Below are positions 1 to 10,907 of a DNA stretch of 64,000 nt, one piece after another. Made by a program: the position numbers and the translations under genes. Every line of letters starts with the position of its first letter. Positions within the stretch are counted from its first letter, which is position 1. The notes below the pieces were generated by a model. That model did not search any database and was not told the DNA's origin. It worked only from the letters and a program-made list of their open reading frames with translations. The stretch covers positions 5,394,001-5,458,000 of the forward strand of contig JAWNGF010000001.1 of assembly GCA_037039685.1 (NCBI GenBank). The letters are read 5' to 3'. Origin of the DNA: Ceratobasidium sp. AG-K. Lineage: Eukaryota > Basidiomycota > Agaricomycetes > Cantharellales > Ceratobasidiaceae.

Positions 1-1574
1 CCTGGCGAACTCCTTCGGCTCAATGCACTTTCACGAAACTCAGAAGACATTCTACACAGCTCAGTACTAGCTAGTTCCTATCATCGCGACGGTAGCTTTA
101 GGTTCCCTGGTGTCGACAGGCTGTCCGACAGCGATCTAGAATACAACCGATATCGCAGGCATGGTCAGAACGTGCTCAAGCCTCTGAAAGACTATAGGGT
201 TATAGTAGCGACGTGCGTCACAGCGTCTGTTCCTTACCAGCTGGGACTTCCTCGAGGCTATTTCGGTTGGATTTTCATAGACGAGGCTGGGCAGGCTTGT
301 GAACCAGAAGCGATGATCGCTGTCAAGACATTGGCCGGTCCTGACACGAATCTTGTTCTGAGCGGCGACGTGAGTGACCCCCGAGAAAACTTGTCTCAGC
401 GACTGATTGACCCCCAATAGCCTCGACAACTTGGACCCGTGATACGGTCCCCGATCGCTCTTTCGATGGGGCTAGGCTTGAGCTTGCTCGAGCGCTTAAT
501 GAACATGGATATGTATCACCCTACGAGAATGAGGGGAAGAGCGTAAGCGCCTCATTCACTGCTTCCTTATGGTGCTTATCCCCTTTAAACAGTGTCGTGA
601 AGTTGTCCAAAAATTGGCGCAACCACTCTGCAATCCTCAGGTATCCGAACGAGCGATTCTATGCCAACGAACTCGAGGCTTGTGCGGCATCAAGCGTCAC
701 TGATAGCTTGCTCAACTGGACTGAACTTGGGCGCTCCGGCTTCCCGATTATATTCGAGAATATTGCAGGTACGCAGGGCAGCCCTAAATCAAATGCAACC
801 TCACCTAATTCCTTTCGTTCAGGCCAAGATATGCGTGAGGCGTCGTCTCCCTCGTGGTACAATCCCATGGAAGTGTCCCGTGTCAAGGACTACGTACGAA
901 TGTTACGCGACCTACGTCGGCCTCATATTAGCACGACAGAGATTGGTGTCATCACTCCCTACAACCAACAAGTTCGCCATATTCGTACGACTTTGAAGGC
1001 TGCAGGCGGGGAGGGAATTAAAGTCGGAAGTGTAGAAGAATTCCAAGGACAGGTAAGTCTGTCGAATTTAGCGACAACCAGCATGCTTATCAAGAGAATA
1101 GGAACGCAAAGTTATTATTGTATCGACTGTTCGAAGCAGCGCAGAAGAAATCGAATTTGACTTGCGCCATACACTTGGATTTGTGGCCAACGACCGACGG
1201 TTCAATGGTATGTGCCAAACATATATATGAGCCGGGATTCGCATTGACACATGCCAACAGTTACGGTGACACGCGCACAAGCATTACTTATTATAGTCGG
1301 TGACGCATCTGTTCTTGGACTCGACCCGCTTTGGCGCTCTTTCCTTTCGTACATCCACCGGGAGGGAGGCTGGAAAGGCATCCCGATACCTTGGGATGCC
1401 GACAACGTATATAGTGACGTTCAGAGGCGCCAGAACGCGATGAATGACCTGGCAGGCCTTATTGAGCGTACCCGCACGATGAACTTGAGCCTTGGAGGGG
1501 GCGGAGGGGGCGACGCGGATGACTTAGATGTTGAAGAGGGCAATGTAGACCGTCCATGGCGCGAAGACGAGTAG
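1..1574 (+). CDS. SDE3/MOV10-type RNA helicase, 3' part (5' end outside window)
   Basis: This is the C-terminal half of a superfamily 1 RNA helicase of the UPF1-like group, closest to SDE3/MOV10, which unwinds RNA 5' to 3' and is linked to RNA silencing and control of transposons in other eukaryotes. Reading starts in frame at base 1 (PGELLRLNA, a MOV10-like motif). The Walker B motif is DEAG (IFIDEAGQA), followed by motif III (LVLSGD, then PRQLGPV after an intron at about 370-420), motif IV/V (VITPYNQQ, SVEEFQGQ) and motif VI (VTRAQALLIIVGD). The C-terminus ends with a run of six glycines and acidic residues. At least four introns are visible. The Walker A motif and N-terminal domains must lie upstream. 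Family assignment is firm from the order of motifs; the silencing role is inferred from relatives. Confidence 0.88.
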
Positions 1575-2394
1575 ATCTTTTTTGGCTCGCTCGTAAGAAT
1601 TCTCAGAAGATGTGCAGGGATTGGTCGCGGCCTTGGTTGTCGTCTGGTACCCAATCACTACCACGAGTAATTCCTTCACATCTAGCAACACCCTGTCCAG
1701 TCGTGTGCATATAGTCTTCCATCTACACACCCTACCACTCAATTAAACTTCCTGACTTAAACTGCTACCAGCAATAAGCCCCAGAAAGCTACTAAGATCC
1801 TCGCCACGGCGCCGCGCGGAGTTCATGCGGACTTGGTACTACTTCGAACACTCGAAACCGAGGCATTTAGACCATTCTGATGCTACCAATGTCCCGATCT
1901 TCAAGTACCATAGCCGCGCAAACCAAACTCCTCGATGCTCTAAAGGTCTGAGTTATTTAATGTGCGCACGTATTGCCATCAGTGTCGAATCCTTTCGGAG
2001 TCCATGTGCATTCTCTTCACAGAAACACAAGTACACCTACACAAGACCTCGAGTTTACGGCTCGCTCGCTAGTCCATTCGCAGTCAACGCACTGATTTAC
2101 GACTGATTTGGCCTGTACATGTATGCGAACAAGAGGCAACCATATCATATTGGCAAGACACCCGCCGAACAAGCTGAAAGATTCGCCAACCACATGCCGA
2201 CCTAACCCAACTTGCACTTGGCAAAATAGCTCCCAAAACGAGCATTGTATAAAGAAGGGAGGTCAACGCACTATAGTAGATACACATTCCAAAATTTATC
2301 GGTACTGCACGTAAGCAAACAAGCGATAGCTACACAAATCCAAGCCAATTCTACCGACTTTACTGCCTGCCCACCAAAAAAGTAACCTTGACGT
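1575..2394. other. Convergent intergenic region
   Basis: About 0.8 kb between the 3' ends of the helicase and the stress-protein gene. It should hold both 3' UTRs. The short reading frames here have no recognisable motifs and I see no repeat or RNA gene. Confidence 0.5.
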
Positions 2395-5069
2395 CTAATC
2401 CTTGCCCGCTTCTTCGGACTCGATCGCATCTCGAGTGGCGTCTGCGTCCCTCTCGGCTTTGCCAGGACCGGCCTTGTCGATCGCGGCCTCGGCGAGCGAA
2501 ACCCTCTTGTGTGACTCGAGATGAGCAGCCTTCTTCACAGGGCGTTTGAGCCTGCGGCGAGCGACCATGACAGGGACGGACGATTTCTGGATTTCAAAAA
2601 AAAAGTTAGCATCCAGCCACTGAATCAGTTAGGAGCCACAAATATGGGGCCGGGAGACGGGGACTGATGGGAAGCGGGTGCAACCAATGATCGAGACATA
2701 CCTGAATAAGATAGTGTGACGTAGAGCCAAGCAAAATTCTATTCGGCGCCCGTGAGTTTATGAACTATACATGGTCGTCGCTAACTAACCCTTTTAACGC
2801 GTTGAGGCCGCGGGATCCAACAATCACCATCGACGGCTCGGTATAGTCAATCAGATCTTCGATTAGGGATGCTAGTCAACAAAACTTTAATCAAACCAAA
2901 AACGGTTTATCCTTACCTAGCAACATTCGACGACTATTCTTAGAATGGATAGCCTGACAGAATACGCGGACATTTAATCGAGTACGTTGGAGGAGACCAG
3001 TAACTTGGCGACATAAGAGATATGCAAGAGTGTGGCGCTGGCGCGGGAAGAACGGTTAGCTTATGACGGTCCTGAAGCGTAAGCAGTGTACCTCTTGTTG
3101 GTTCTTGATCTTTTGCGTCTTGTCGGTTGTAATCTCATCCACTGTATGTCAAGTTGTCAAACAACAGCCAAAGAAAGTAAAAGCCACTCACACTTGCTCT
3201 CCGTTTCCTGGACGTTCACTACGATCATCTCATCTCCGTCGCGTAGTACCGTTCCGATCCCCCACTCGACGGCAAACCTACTCTCCTCACTCAGATCCGA
3301 GGCAACGACATAACGCCTTCCTTCGCGCTGGGCTCCATCGGGGTTCCCTTGCGTAAGCATGAGCATGCAACGATTTGGACCGTAGAGCGGGCGGGCAGTA
3401 TTCAACTCCAGAGCATCGTGTCGCAAACTCTTCTTCCGCCCGCGTCCCATCGCATCCGTAGCCCCATTCGACTCGCCGTTTGCGTTGCCTAAACCCCGAT
3501 TCGCGCCCGACGAAGAGTTGGCGGTGCCTGGGCGGGACATTTGGCTCTTTTCGAATATGGGTGCTTCTGGTCGAATGACGTTGACCCCCTCGCCAAGTGG
3601 GTCCGGATCGAACTCGAGTGCTTCTTCCTGTTGGGCGATTTCAATATCTTGGAGGGCAGTAGAGTTGAGTGCAGTATTGAGCTGGGTCTGGTCGTCAAAC
3701 TGGATGTCGCCCGACGACCACGAATCGTCTGAATCCCAAGACTCGCCCGAGGCATCTGAGTCTTCGTCCGACTCGTCCTCAACAGTGGACGTGGTAGGTG
3801 CGGGGCTCTCCTTGGTATCAGGAAGAGATGCATCGGGAACAGACAAGGGTGAGGTAACATCAGGCTCGCCGGCGACCTTGACATTTTCCTTGTCCTCAAG
3901 ATTCTCCTCGTCTTGAGTGTTGGAGCTTTCTCCCATCCCCAGAGCCTTTTTGGCTCGCTTTTTGCCCCTGCGAGTCTTGGCTTTGAAGGCGGTGCGCCTG
4001 GGTGCGATGCCTAACCCCTCGCCTACATCCGATTCGACATCGCTCTGAGTATAACGAAGCGCTCCAGGACTGGGGCTGCGTCCACGACGAGTATGATTGT
4101 CCTCGCCCGCGTTGGAACCGATCGAGAAGCGACGGAAGGGCGATGACGAGCGAGTTCGGGCCTCCTTTACCTTGTCTTCGCGTTCCTTCCGACCACGCTC
4201 ACCATCGCCGGGCTTCGGCGTCTTTTCGCGGGTCAAGCTGAGCGCGCCCAGTCCGAGATAGGAAGTAAGGCTTGGCTTTTTACTAAATGTCGCTGCGGAT
4301 GCCCCTGCTGATATCGTTGGAGTGAGGGCTAGGTTTGATCCAGAGGTCGGCTGGGTTGGAGATGACGAGACGCTCGGCGCCGGCGTGCCGTCGCGAGAGG
4401 TGCTCCGGGCCAAGGCGTTCAAGATGAGTTGCTCAGCCTGCCAAAGCAACCAGACTCGGATCAGTAAACAGATTTCAAAATCATGTCACGCGACTCTGGA
4501 GGATCGCCCTGGATGAACAGGTACCATTCAAGGAAAATGTTTACCTTTTTGTCGAGTTCGGTATGGGACAATTGTCGTGTCAGGGGCGATGGTGATGCAA
4601 CGGCGGGCCGGAGAGTAGGAGAAGTGGGAGTCAGCATGGACATGTTGTTGGAAGCAGGCAGAGAGTGGGTGCGATTCATGGACAAGTCTAGACCGCTAGA
4701 TGACGAAGGCCTCGAGGAATTTTTGGAGGATCCGTAGCTGGTTGCGCGCGGAAGTGGCGGTAGTGCACTGGGCGTGGTTGGTGTAAGAGGTGACGTATCG
4801 AAAGGCGAAGTGCGCTCGTCCGACGGCGACGACGTGGTGCTTGTGTTAGTGCTTGTTGTCGCCGTCGATGGAGCCGCCTCTGGCAACGACCAGCCAGAGG
4901 GGGTAGCAACTTCGCCTTCGACCACACGGCTCAGGGCGCTATTCGGTCGTTGGGGACCTTTCTTGGGCCATCCGAACCAGCTAGTGCGGCGCGCAGACTT
5001 GGGAGTCGGGGCAACAACCCCCGAGGGATCCGAGGGAATAACAGGCAGAGGCGGGACAGAGTCGGCCAT
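2395..5069 (-). CDS. Universal stress protein (UspA-fold) with long disordered N-terminus
   Basis: A fungal protein of about 700 residues whose C-terminal ~150 residues form a UspA-type nucleotide-binding fold. The first two-thirds are low-complexity, rich in Ser, Pro, Asp and Glu. The domain opens with RRYVVASDLSEESRFAVEWG and, after three or four introns, carries the ATP-binding signature G-x2-G-x9-G-S (in VGSRGLNALKG...GSTSHYL), so ATP binding is likely. A basic then acidic tail follows, ending AGKD. The first exon starts MADSVPPLP and splices at KK|AEQLILNAL after an intron near 4440-4537. Proteins of this layout occur across Dikarya and are linked to stress signalling, but the exact role is unknown. 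The start ATG at 5069 is the first in frame. A possible UBA-encoding fragment lies just upstream on the same strand. Confidence 0.85.
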
Positions 5070-5189
5070 GGCAAGTGGTCGTCACGGACAAAGCAAAATA
5101 AAGCGAATTGCAGAGCAAACAGCAGGAACTCGATAGCGGCAGGAACAGACTTGGAATAAAAGCGATGGATTGACGTAGCCGTCTCACCT

Positions 5190-5554
5190 CAGCGTCGGCA
5201 GCCTTGCCACTTAACGCCTGAAAAGCCCCCGCGGGTGATGGCGAGATTGACGAGTCAGATCAGCCAGAAAGAAGGCGACCAGTTCGTGTTACAGTTGTCA
5301 CGCAGCCAGGGCCCACCAGACAAGTGAGCGACACATAGAGTTCAAAGCGGCACATGCACTTACGAAACTAGTTGCGGCATCCAAGTCGTTGTTCTTTTGC
5401 TGCACAGACAGATGCGGTCACACGACGCAACATGGTTCAAGCGGTCAGCACGATGCGTCCAGATAAGGACACCGCTCACCTCCAATGCGAATCTGGCAGT
5501 CCTGCGATTGATTCCAAGCGATGTGAGACGGGCGATTTTCTCTTCAGAGTTCAT
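5190..5554 (-). CDS. Short UBA-like fragment upstream of the stress-protein gene
   Basis: Splicing three short exons by eye gives a compact ubiquitin-associated-like motif: MNSEEKIARLTSLGINRRTA, then RFALE, then QKNNDLDAATSF after an intron with GTGAGC donor, then ALSGKAADAE after a second intron. The pattern of LTSLGINRRTARFALE plus NNDLDAATSF fits a three-helix UBA domain. The reading frame continues upstream without an ATG (...RTLNIVIGADD), so the true start may be further 5'. Downstream it reaches the start of the stress-protein gene. It may be the end of a short gene, 5' exons of the stress-protein gene, or a remnant. I cannot decide between these from sequence. Confidence 0.35.
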
Positions 5555-5680
5555 GTCGTCGGCGCCGATTACGATGTTCAGAGTACGAGAGGTAGAGTCG
5601 GGTATGACGATGGAGCAGCATCCGGGTCATCCGCCCGGACTCTCTCGGCGCTTACGATAGCGAGCCAAGAGCATATGATC

Positions 5681-6660
5681 ATAAAAGGTGAGATATCTAG
5701 ATCTCATCGGGTTGAACTTTGCAAGCTCGAGCGTCCTCCAGCGCATTTACTCTGGCTTCACAGCTCTTCCAGCTGTGTGACCGACCGTGACATCCGAGTA
5801 AAGTGTTTTGATTGACACATTTGACGATGACGAGAGCCAAATTGGAATCACATTGATCTCAAACGCGTTGACGCGCACATCATTGCCCGAAATCAAGATA
5901 AAATTTAGCCGGTGATCACACCTTTTGCCCCGACTTGGACGTCGCTTGAAGACGCCCCGCGGAGATCCAAATCTGTTTGTAAAAATGCGTAAACCATGCA
6001 TGTATGCGCTTGGCGCTTATGGGCGAGGGGAGTTTGTTGTTAAATGCAGTGTGACAGCTATGAGTGCATCGAGAATCCGTGTGCCAGCTCATAGCGCTAT
6101 TTCTGGGTTGCTGATCTTCCTTTGGTTCGAAAACCTGCGACTACCCGTTGGCCGAACGGCTACAGCCCGAATCCTGTCGATGGTGTCCTCCCACGCCTTT
6201 GAGATACTCACAACTTCAGGCTCGATGATAATTTTTCCGACCGCAGCTAACTTGTTTAGTCGTACGCGTTCTATGTGACTGAGGGCTTACTGCCATTTGC
6301 CAAAGTGCAGAAGTGGTTCCGGCGCTTCTCGAGTATTGTTCGATCACAAAGGTTGAATGCGCGCGCTTATTATTATGTTACCCGTCCAAGCATTTTCTTG
6401 CGGGGTAACTGAGACTTGGTGTATATGCGGTCGTTACCGTGCTGAAATAAATGCGGTTGTCTCACAATGCTATAGATCAAACGAACGATGGTATTTTATA
6501 GTACGCAGAAACAGTCGCCCCAAATTGGCGAAACCAAAAAAAGTACATAAAGACAGGAAAGCGTGCACAGACTAAAAGAAAGAAGTAGGTCCATTGAACA
6601 ATTGCAGAAACTCCACTCGTCGAGGGATAGTGAACTCTGCCGTGCCCGTTCGCCTCGAAC
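5681..6660. other. Intergenic region without a clear gene
   Basis: About 1 kb with several short overlapping frames on both strands, none with recognisable motifs or a convincing exon-intron pattern. It probably holds the upstream part or promoter of the UBA-like fragment and the 3' UTR of the next gene. Confidence 0.4.
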
Positions 6661-7419
6661 TTAGAGGCCGAGGATGCCAATGCAGAGGAAGAACTTGACC
6701 TTGATGAGCAAGGCAAGGTTCAGGCCACCAAGCCTTTGAGAGTAAAGTGTCAGTAATGAACGGCCAAGTCACGGTGAGTATACTTACAACCCAGCAAGGA
6801 GACCGAGGATAGTGCCGAGGAGACCACCGCAGGCGCTGAGCAGAGCCTTGAGGGCAACATCGATAACAGCGCAGAGGGTAAGGAAAGCATCGTAGCCAGC
6901 CTTGTCGCTCCACTTGGCACAGTGGGTGGCGATTTCCTAGGAAAGGTCCCTGGATTAGCACGACTGACAGGATGGCGACGACGAGTGGGACTCACGATGA
7001 CGATGGAGACGCAGAGGTTGACGATCACCAAAATCTTGCCGTTCAAGAGTCCGAGCAAGTCCTTGGGCAGAGCGAGGATGAGAACAACGGCGGCATTGAT
7101 TAAAGCGACAATGTCAGCAATGACGCCAGAGGGGTCGGTCCCATTGTTGTAGCAGCCGTCTGAAGAAGTATTAGGAAGCGCTGGGGGTAGACGCTGCAAA
7201 CGTACCAAGCAGATCGAGCTTGAGCTTGATGTCAGCCTTGAGCTTGATCAAGATGGCCACCACCTGATTGCCAGTCGTGCATCCAATGGTACAAGTGCCA
7301 CCGCGAGCAATCAGGTTGCTGCCAGTCTCGACAACGACTGGAGCAGCCCAGACGAGCATGCTAAAGCTGAGCACGACAAACGCAAGGGCGAAGAGGTGCG
7401 AGAGGCGAGAGCGGAACAT
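6661..7419 (-). CDS. Small secreted or membrane orphan protein, ~200 aa, hydrophobic
   Basis: Four exons join cleanly into about 200 residues. The N-terminus (MFRSRLSHLFALAFVVLSFS...) is a good signal peptide ending near WAAP. A Cys-containing stretch follows (GGTCTIGCTTGNQ), then amphipathic and hydrophobic segments (IVALINAAVVLILALPKDLL; LALLIKVKFFLCIGILGL at the very end). Four or more hydrophobic segments suggest a membrane-embedded or strongly hydrophobic secreted protein; six or so cysteines are scattered along it. The last intron splits a Leu codon (GGGTT|G) and the protein ends at TAA 6661-6663. The longer upstream frame is less likely because the signal peptide begins at 7419. I know no characterised family for it; similar orphan families are common in Rhizoctonia-like genomes. 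Confidence 0.7.
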
Positions 7420-8582
7420 GACGACTGGAACGAGTAGGCAAGGGACTACTGGAGGCTGAGAGCTGAGAGCGAGGCCGATGTTGAACAGAGCCCCTCGCAT
7501 GTCGTCTTATATACCTTCATAGGGGTAATAATCGCGCATACAAGGGGTCTTTGGAGAGGGATGAGTCTCCCAAGAGACACCCCGAAACCCCGAGTCCAGA
7601 GCCATGGCCGTTCCTCTTCGGGGATTGATTGCTCGCTGCAGCTTCAGAGGAGTGTTGCTTGCCTCTTTCGGTCCAAGGACACCCCGAAATAAACACCAGC
7701 CATCAACAGTTGTCGGGCTTTAGACGCCTTGTGGTCTGTTGGTGAGGTCTTTTCGGCGCCGTTCCCGCCCTCGGGCGGAATTGGACGTAGCTAGGGGTCC
7801 GGTGATCAGCGATTGACCGACTCGGGAGTATGGCGGTCCTGGAACTGGGATATGTATTTGCCTTGCTCGCGAACCCACAGCGTTGAGCCGATTTTATCAA
7901 GACCTAATGCAGCAGTTGATTGCGATGGTCGGGTGGGTTTCACAGTGAATACAAATTCTGCCGTGGGCATTCATTCGGCCAGTTTCTTCGAGGTCTTGGT
8001 TTTTGTTGGCTTGGCACTACTCGAACTATTTTATCAGACCCACTTCCCAGAGTGCTGAAATTGATCGACAGACGCTCATCACTTCTTTGTAGTCATGTTT
8101 TGTTCGGCATTTCGCGAATGTTCCATGGCAATTCCTGCCCGCATACCCAGTCGGGGATCCTAGCCTTCAACCAAACATCGTCGAAAGAACGTGGGATCTA
8201 GGTCATACACACCAACTATGCTCGTTCACCAGTAAATCAATGTGGATTCTAGTGCTCACCGCGACAAACGCAAATTACAGCGATCAGGGCAATGTTCCTA
8301 TCTGGACCAAGTTCTTGCCCTGATCGAATCCTAGCAAAAGGAGAGTCGGACAAGGCACACAGGATAGGAGTAGCCGGTGGTCTGCAATGCGTTTGAGCTA
8401 TAACGTGGAGCGCAATGAGCAGCAATGCCACCAAAGTAGATCGTCCGACTCGTCGGTACAGGCGCACTCATGGGGATTCATCACACAAAGGTCGTCAGTT
8501 AACTGTTATGTTCATACGAAATATGCGTACATCCCAAGCTCTCGACCGACAGGCACACTCTGGTCATCCAATAAAGACATAC
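7420..8582. other. Divergent-side promoter and intergenic region
   Basis: About 1.2 kb between the secreted orphan and the end of eIF3e. The half nearest the orphan should be its promoter. The short sequence ACACCCCGAAA occurs twice (near 7577 and 7679). No convincing gene is present. Confidence 0.4.
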
Positions 8583-10290
8583 TTATGCCGCCTCGGTCTT
8601 TTCCTCACGCTCTCTCCGGGCACCACCTCCAACTCGTCGCTTATCGCTACCACGTTTGCCCGCGTTGCTCGTCTCGACCTCTTCTCCAGCCGCACGCTTG
8701 CTCATAGCGACACCCAGGACCTGAGTGCGGAACGCCAGCCCCCGAGTCTTTTCGATGATCGTCTGGTACACCGGAGCGTGGGCACGTGCAATGTGAATCT
8801 CATTCTGGGCCCCAATGTTCAGTTCGATTCAGACTTGGCGGAGGTGTCTGATAGAGCGTACCTTCTTGAGGTCAATCTTTGCATCAGTACCCATTTTGGT
8901 GTCCCTGATTAAGTTGACAATCCACTTTTCTCCATCGTCACGGGACATGTTTAGCCGGTCGGAAAGCTCGCTATATGCGGCTCAGTATTGACTCTGCGGG
9001 GATAATAAATAATCACTCACGCAATGTTAATCGTGTGATGGACTCTGCAATAAGCCTCACTGATCAGGCACCGAGCGGCGTCCAAAAACTCGCTGGCGTA
9101 TTCCCCGAGGAAGAAGTCTGCCTCGAGAACCCCTTGAGCCGCACCCAAGGCTTCCCTCGCACCCTCAAAGTTAAAATCAACATAGAGCGCCGTAAGGAAA
9201 CGCGTTACAGGGTCGGAGTACTGGTATGCCTCCATTTGTACAACCCGAACGACTTCATCGCGGTGGCGGCCGAGAAGGACCGCAGCGGCAGCGACGTAAC
9301 GCAGCAGCCAGGGGCACGCGACCTGAATGGTGTTGAGGTACGCAGGGGCAAGTGCCATCTCGAGGAAGGTTTGCGGCCCCGACGGAACATTCTTGTTGAT
9401 GGATACAAATAGTGACCAGTGAAGTAGCCAGGCTCGTGCGGTTAGGGGAGCAGATGATGTGCTAGTAGGCGTCGATGTGGGAGCAGACCTTGCGTCGAGT
9501 GTTTCTCTCAAGGAAGATAGTTCCTCCAAGGCATGATCCCATGCGCCAGTGAGGATGTCGCTCGCAAGCTTTCCCCAGTGTGCAGAAAGGAGTAAATCGG
9601 GATTCGTGGAAAGGATACGGAAATGGTAAAGGTAATCTGATGCACCCGAATAGTTGCCGGTCGTATACTGGAACTGGCCAAAGTTGTACAATGCCGTGAT
9701 TTGCTCAAGGGTAAGCTAGAAAAGGAGAATTCAATAAGGATCAAGCCCGAGTGAATTAAAGTCCCACGTTGTGGTTATCCTTGAGGTATTGCAAGTTTTG
9801 CATCTTGTCTTGCCTTAGCGCCTGTGCGACTTCTGGCTTTTCGATGACATCGAGAACAAATTGTGCCTCTTGCTGAAGGCGCTCGCTTTCCGAAACCGCC
9901 TTTTCACGTTTGGCGGCGAACACTGCGTTACATGCATCTCGGTTAGAATTTCCTCCAAATAATACGAGAGTGAAACGGTAGCTCGTAGCCACTATCGTTC
10001 AAGCCTCGGGGCTCTCTCATCCTCATGCGATCACGCCCTGGAGGCCCAATGCCAATTAAATCCGAGCACTACTCACCCCCAGGTACCTCCTCATCGGGAT
10101 AAGCATTCTCAAACAACGAAGCGGCATAATCCAGCATGTTTGTCTCCTTTACGAGCTCATATTGGGCACGAGCAATTTGTTCGGCCGGAAACAGCTCCGA
10201 TTCGGAAAGGTGGGCAAGTAAAGGTAGAATCAAGTGCCTGTCAAGAAACGGAATAAGCCTCTGTGTGAGGTCGTATGATGCTGTCGACAT
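8583..10290 (-). CDS. INT6: Translation initiation factor eIF3 subunit e (INT6)
   Basis: eIF3e is a PCI-domain subunit of the eIF3 complex, which loads mRNA onto the 40S ribosome. The start [20 protein letters not shown] is the conserved eIF3e N-terminus, followed by [14 protein letters not shown]. The middle exons carry [20 protein letters not shown] and the TPR/PCI helices ([20 protein letters not shown]). The PCI winged-helix part follows ([20 protein letters not shown]), and the basic tail ends [13 protein letters not shown]. Length of about 450 residues after removing at least five introns fits the family. One oddity is a Ser/Thr-Pro insertion ([14 protein letters not shown]) between two helical repeats near 9450-9500. 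The gene is divergent from the MPDU1/PIG-S locus. Confidence 0.93.
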
Positions 10291-10671
10291 GATAGGCGAG
10301 TGAGGATGGTTTTGTGGACAGAGGGTTCTTTAACGGGCCTAAGAGTGGCCGAGACAATAGAAAATTCTTTGCAGGGAGTATCTACATGTAATCACATCGT
10401 AAAAATCAACGATGTATCTTGAAATCCTCCCCTGACTTACCAACGCCAACCCACAACTCTTCGTCTATCCAAATTTTGGATGATCAGCGTCGGAAAGAGA
10501 GATTAGATGCCTGCTGACACACTGACCCTAGGCATCGCTCAGGGATCAGCTCAGGCAACCTGGCATTTTTGATTTGGTGGACGTGTCTCAGCGCTTACCA
10601 TCCACAGCCCAATCGACATTTTATTCTCTAACCAAATTCCTCCTCTACCACAAACCGCAGCTGCTCGGGCC
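10291..10671. other. Divergent promoter region
   Basis: About 380 bases separate the start of eIF3e (minus) from the MPDU1-like start (plus), so promoters for both should lie here. No TATA box stands out. Confidence 0.4.
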
Positions 10672-10893
10672 ATGACGAGCATTACTCGAAACCTTCCTTT
10701 TTTTATTCGCGACCCGGCCGTCGCCATTATTGGCGAGGTGTGTGCCCATTTGCAGACGTCATTGAAACTGGCTAACGCTAGAGACAGAAATGCTATACGA
10801 AGCTGATTGAAAACCTTGAGTTGAATGACATGGAGTGCGTTAAATATGCCCATCTCGAAAGGTCTCGGAATTGGGATTGTTGTGGGCGGAACC
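10672..10893 (+). pseudogene. MPDU1/Lec35-like 5' fragment, frameshifted
   Basis: This is the N-terminal part of an MPDU1-type PQ-loop protein, which in eukaryotes is needed to use dolichol-phosphate-mannose and -glucose at the ER. Exon 1 reads MTSITRNLPFFIRDPAVAII, then GE; after a ~50-base intron the text continues KCYTKLIENLELNDMECVKYA and, one base out of frame, LSKGLGIGIVVGG. That order (conserved Cys-Tyr, then SKGLGIGIV before the first membrane helix) is the MPDU1 hallmark. The frame breaks by one extra A in the GCCCATCTCG stretch near 10848. The rest of the gene (the two PQ loops) is absent: sequence switches directly to PIG-S. I read this as a truncated gene remnant, or one side of an assembly or genomic rearrangement. 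Confidence 0.72.
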
Positions 10894-10907
10894 TACCTTA
10901 TCTACAG

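Noticed and set aside
3485..3916. 143-codon plus-strand frame rich in Ser and Asp
   Set aside because: It is the shadow of the low-complexity part of the stress-protein gene on the other strand.
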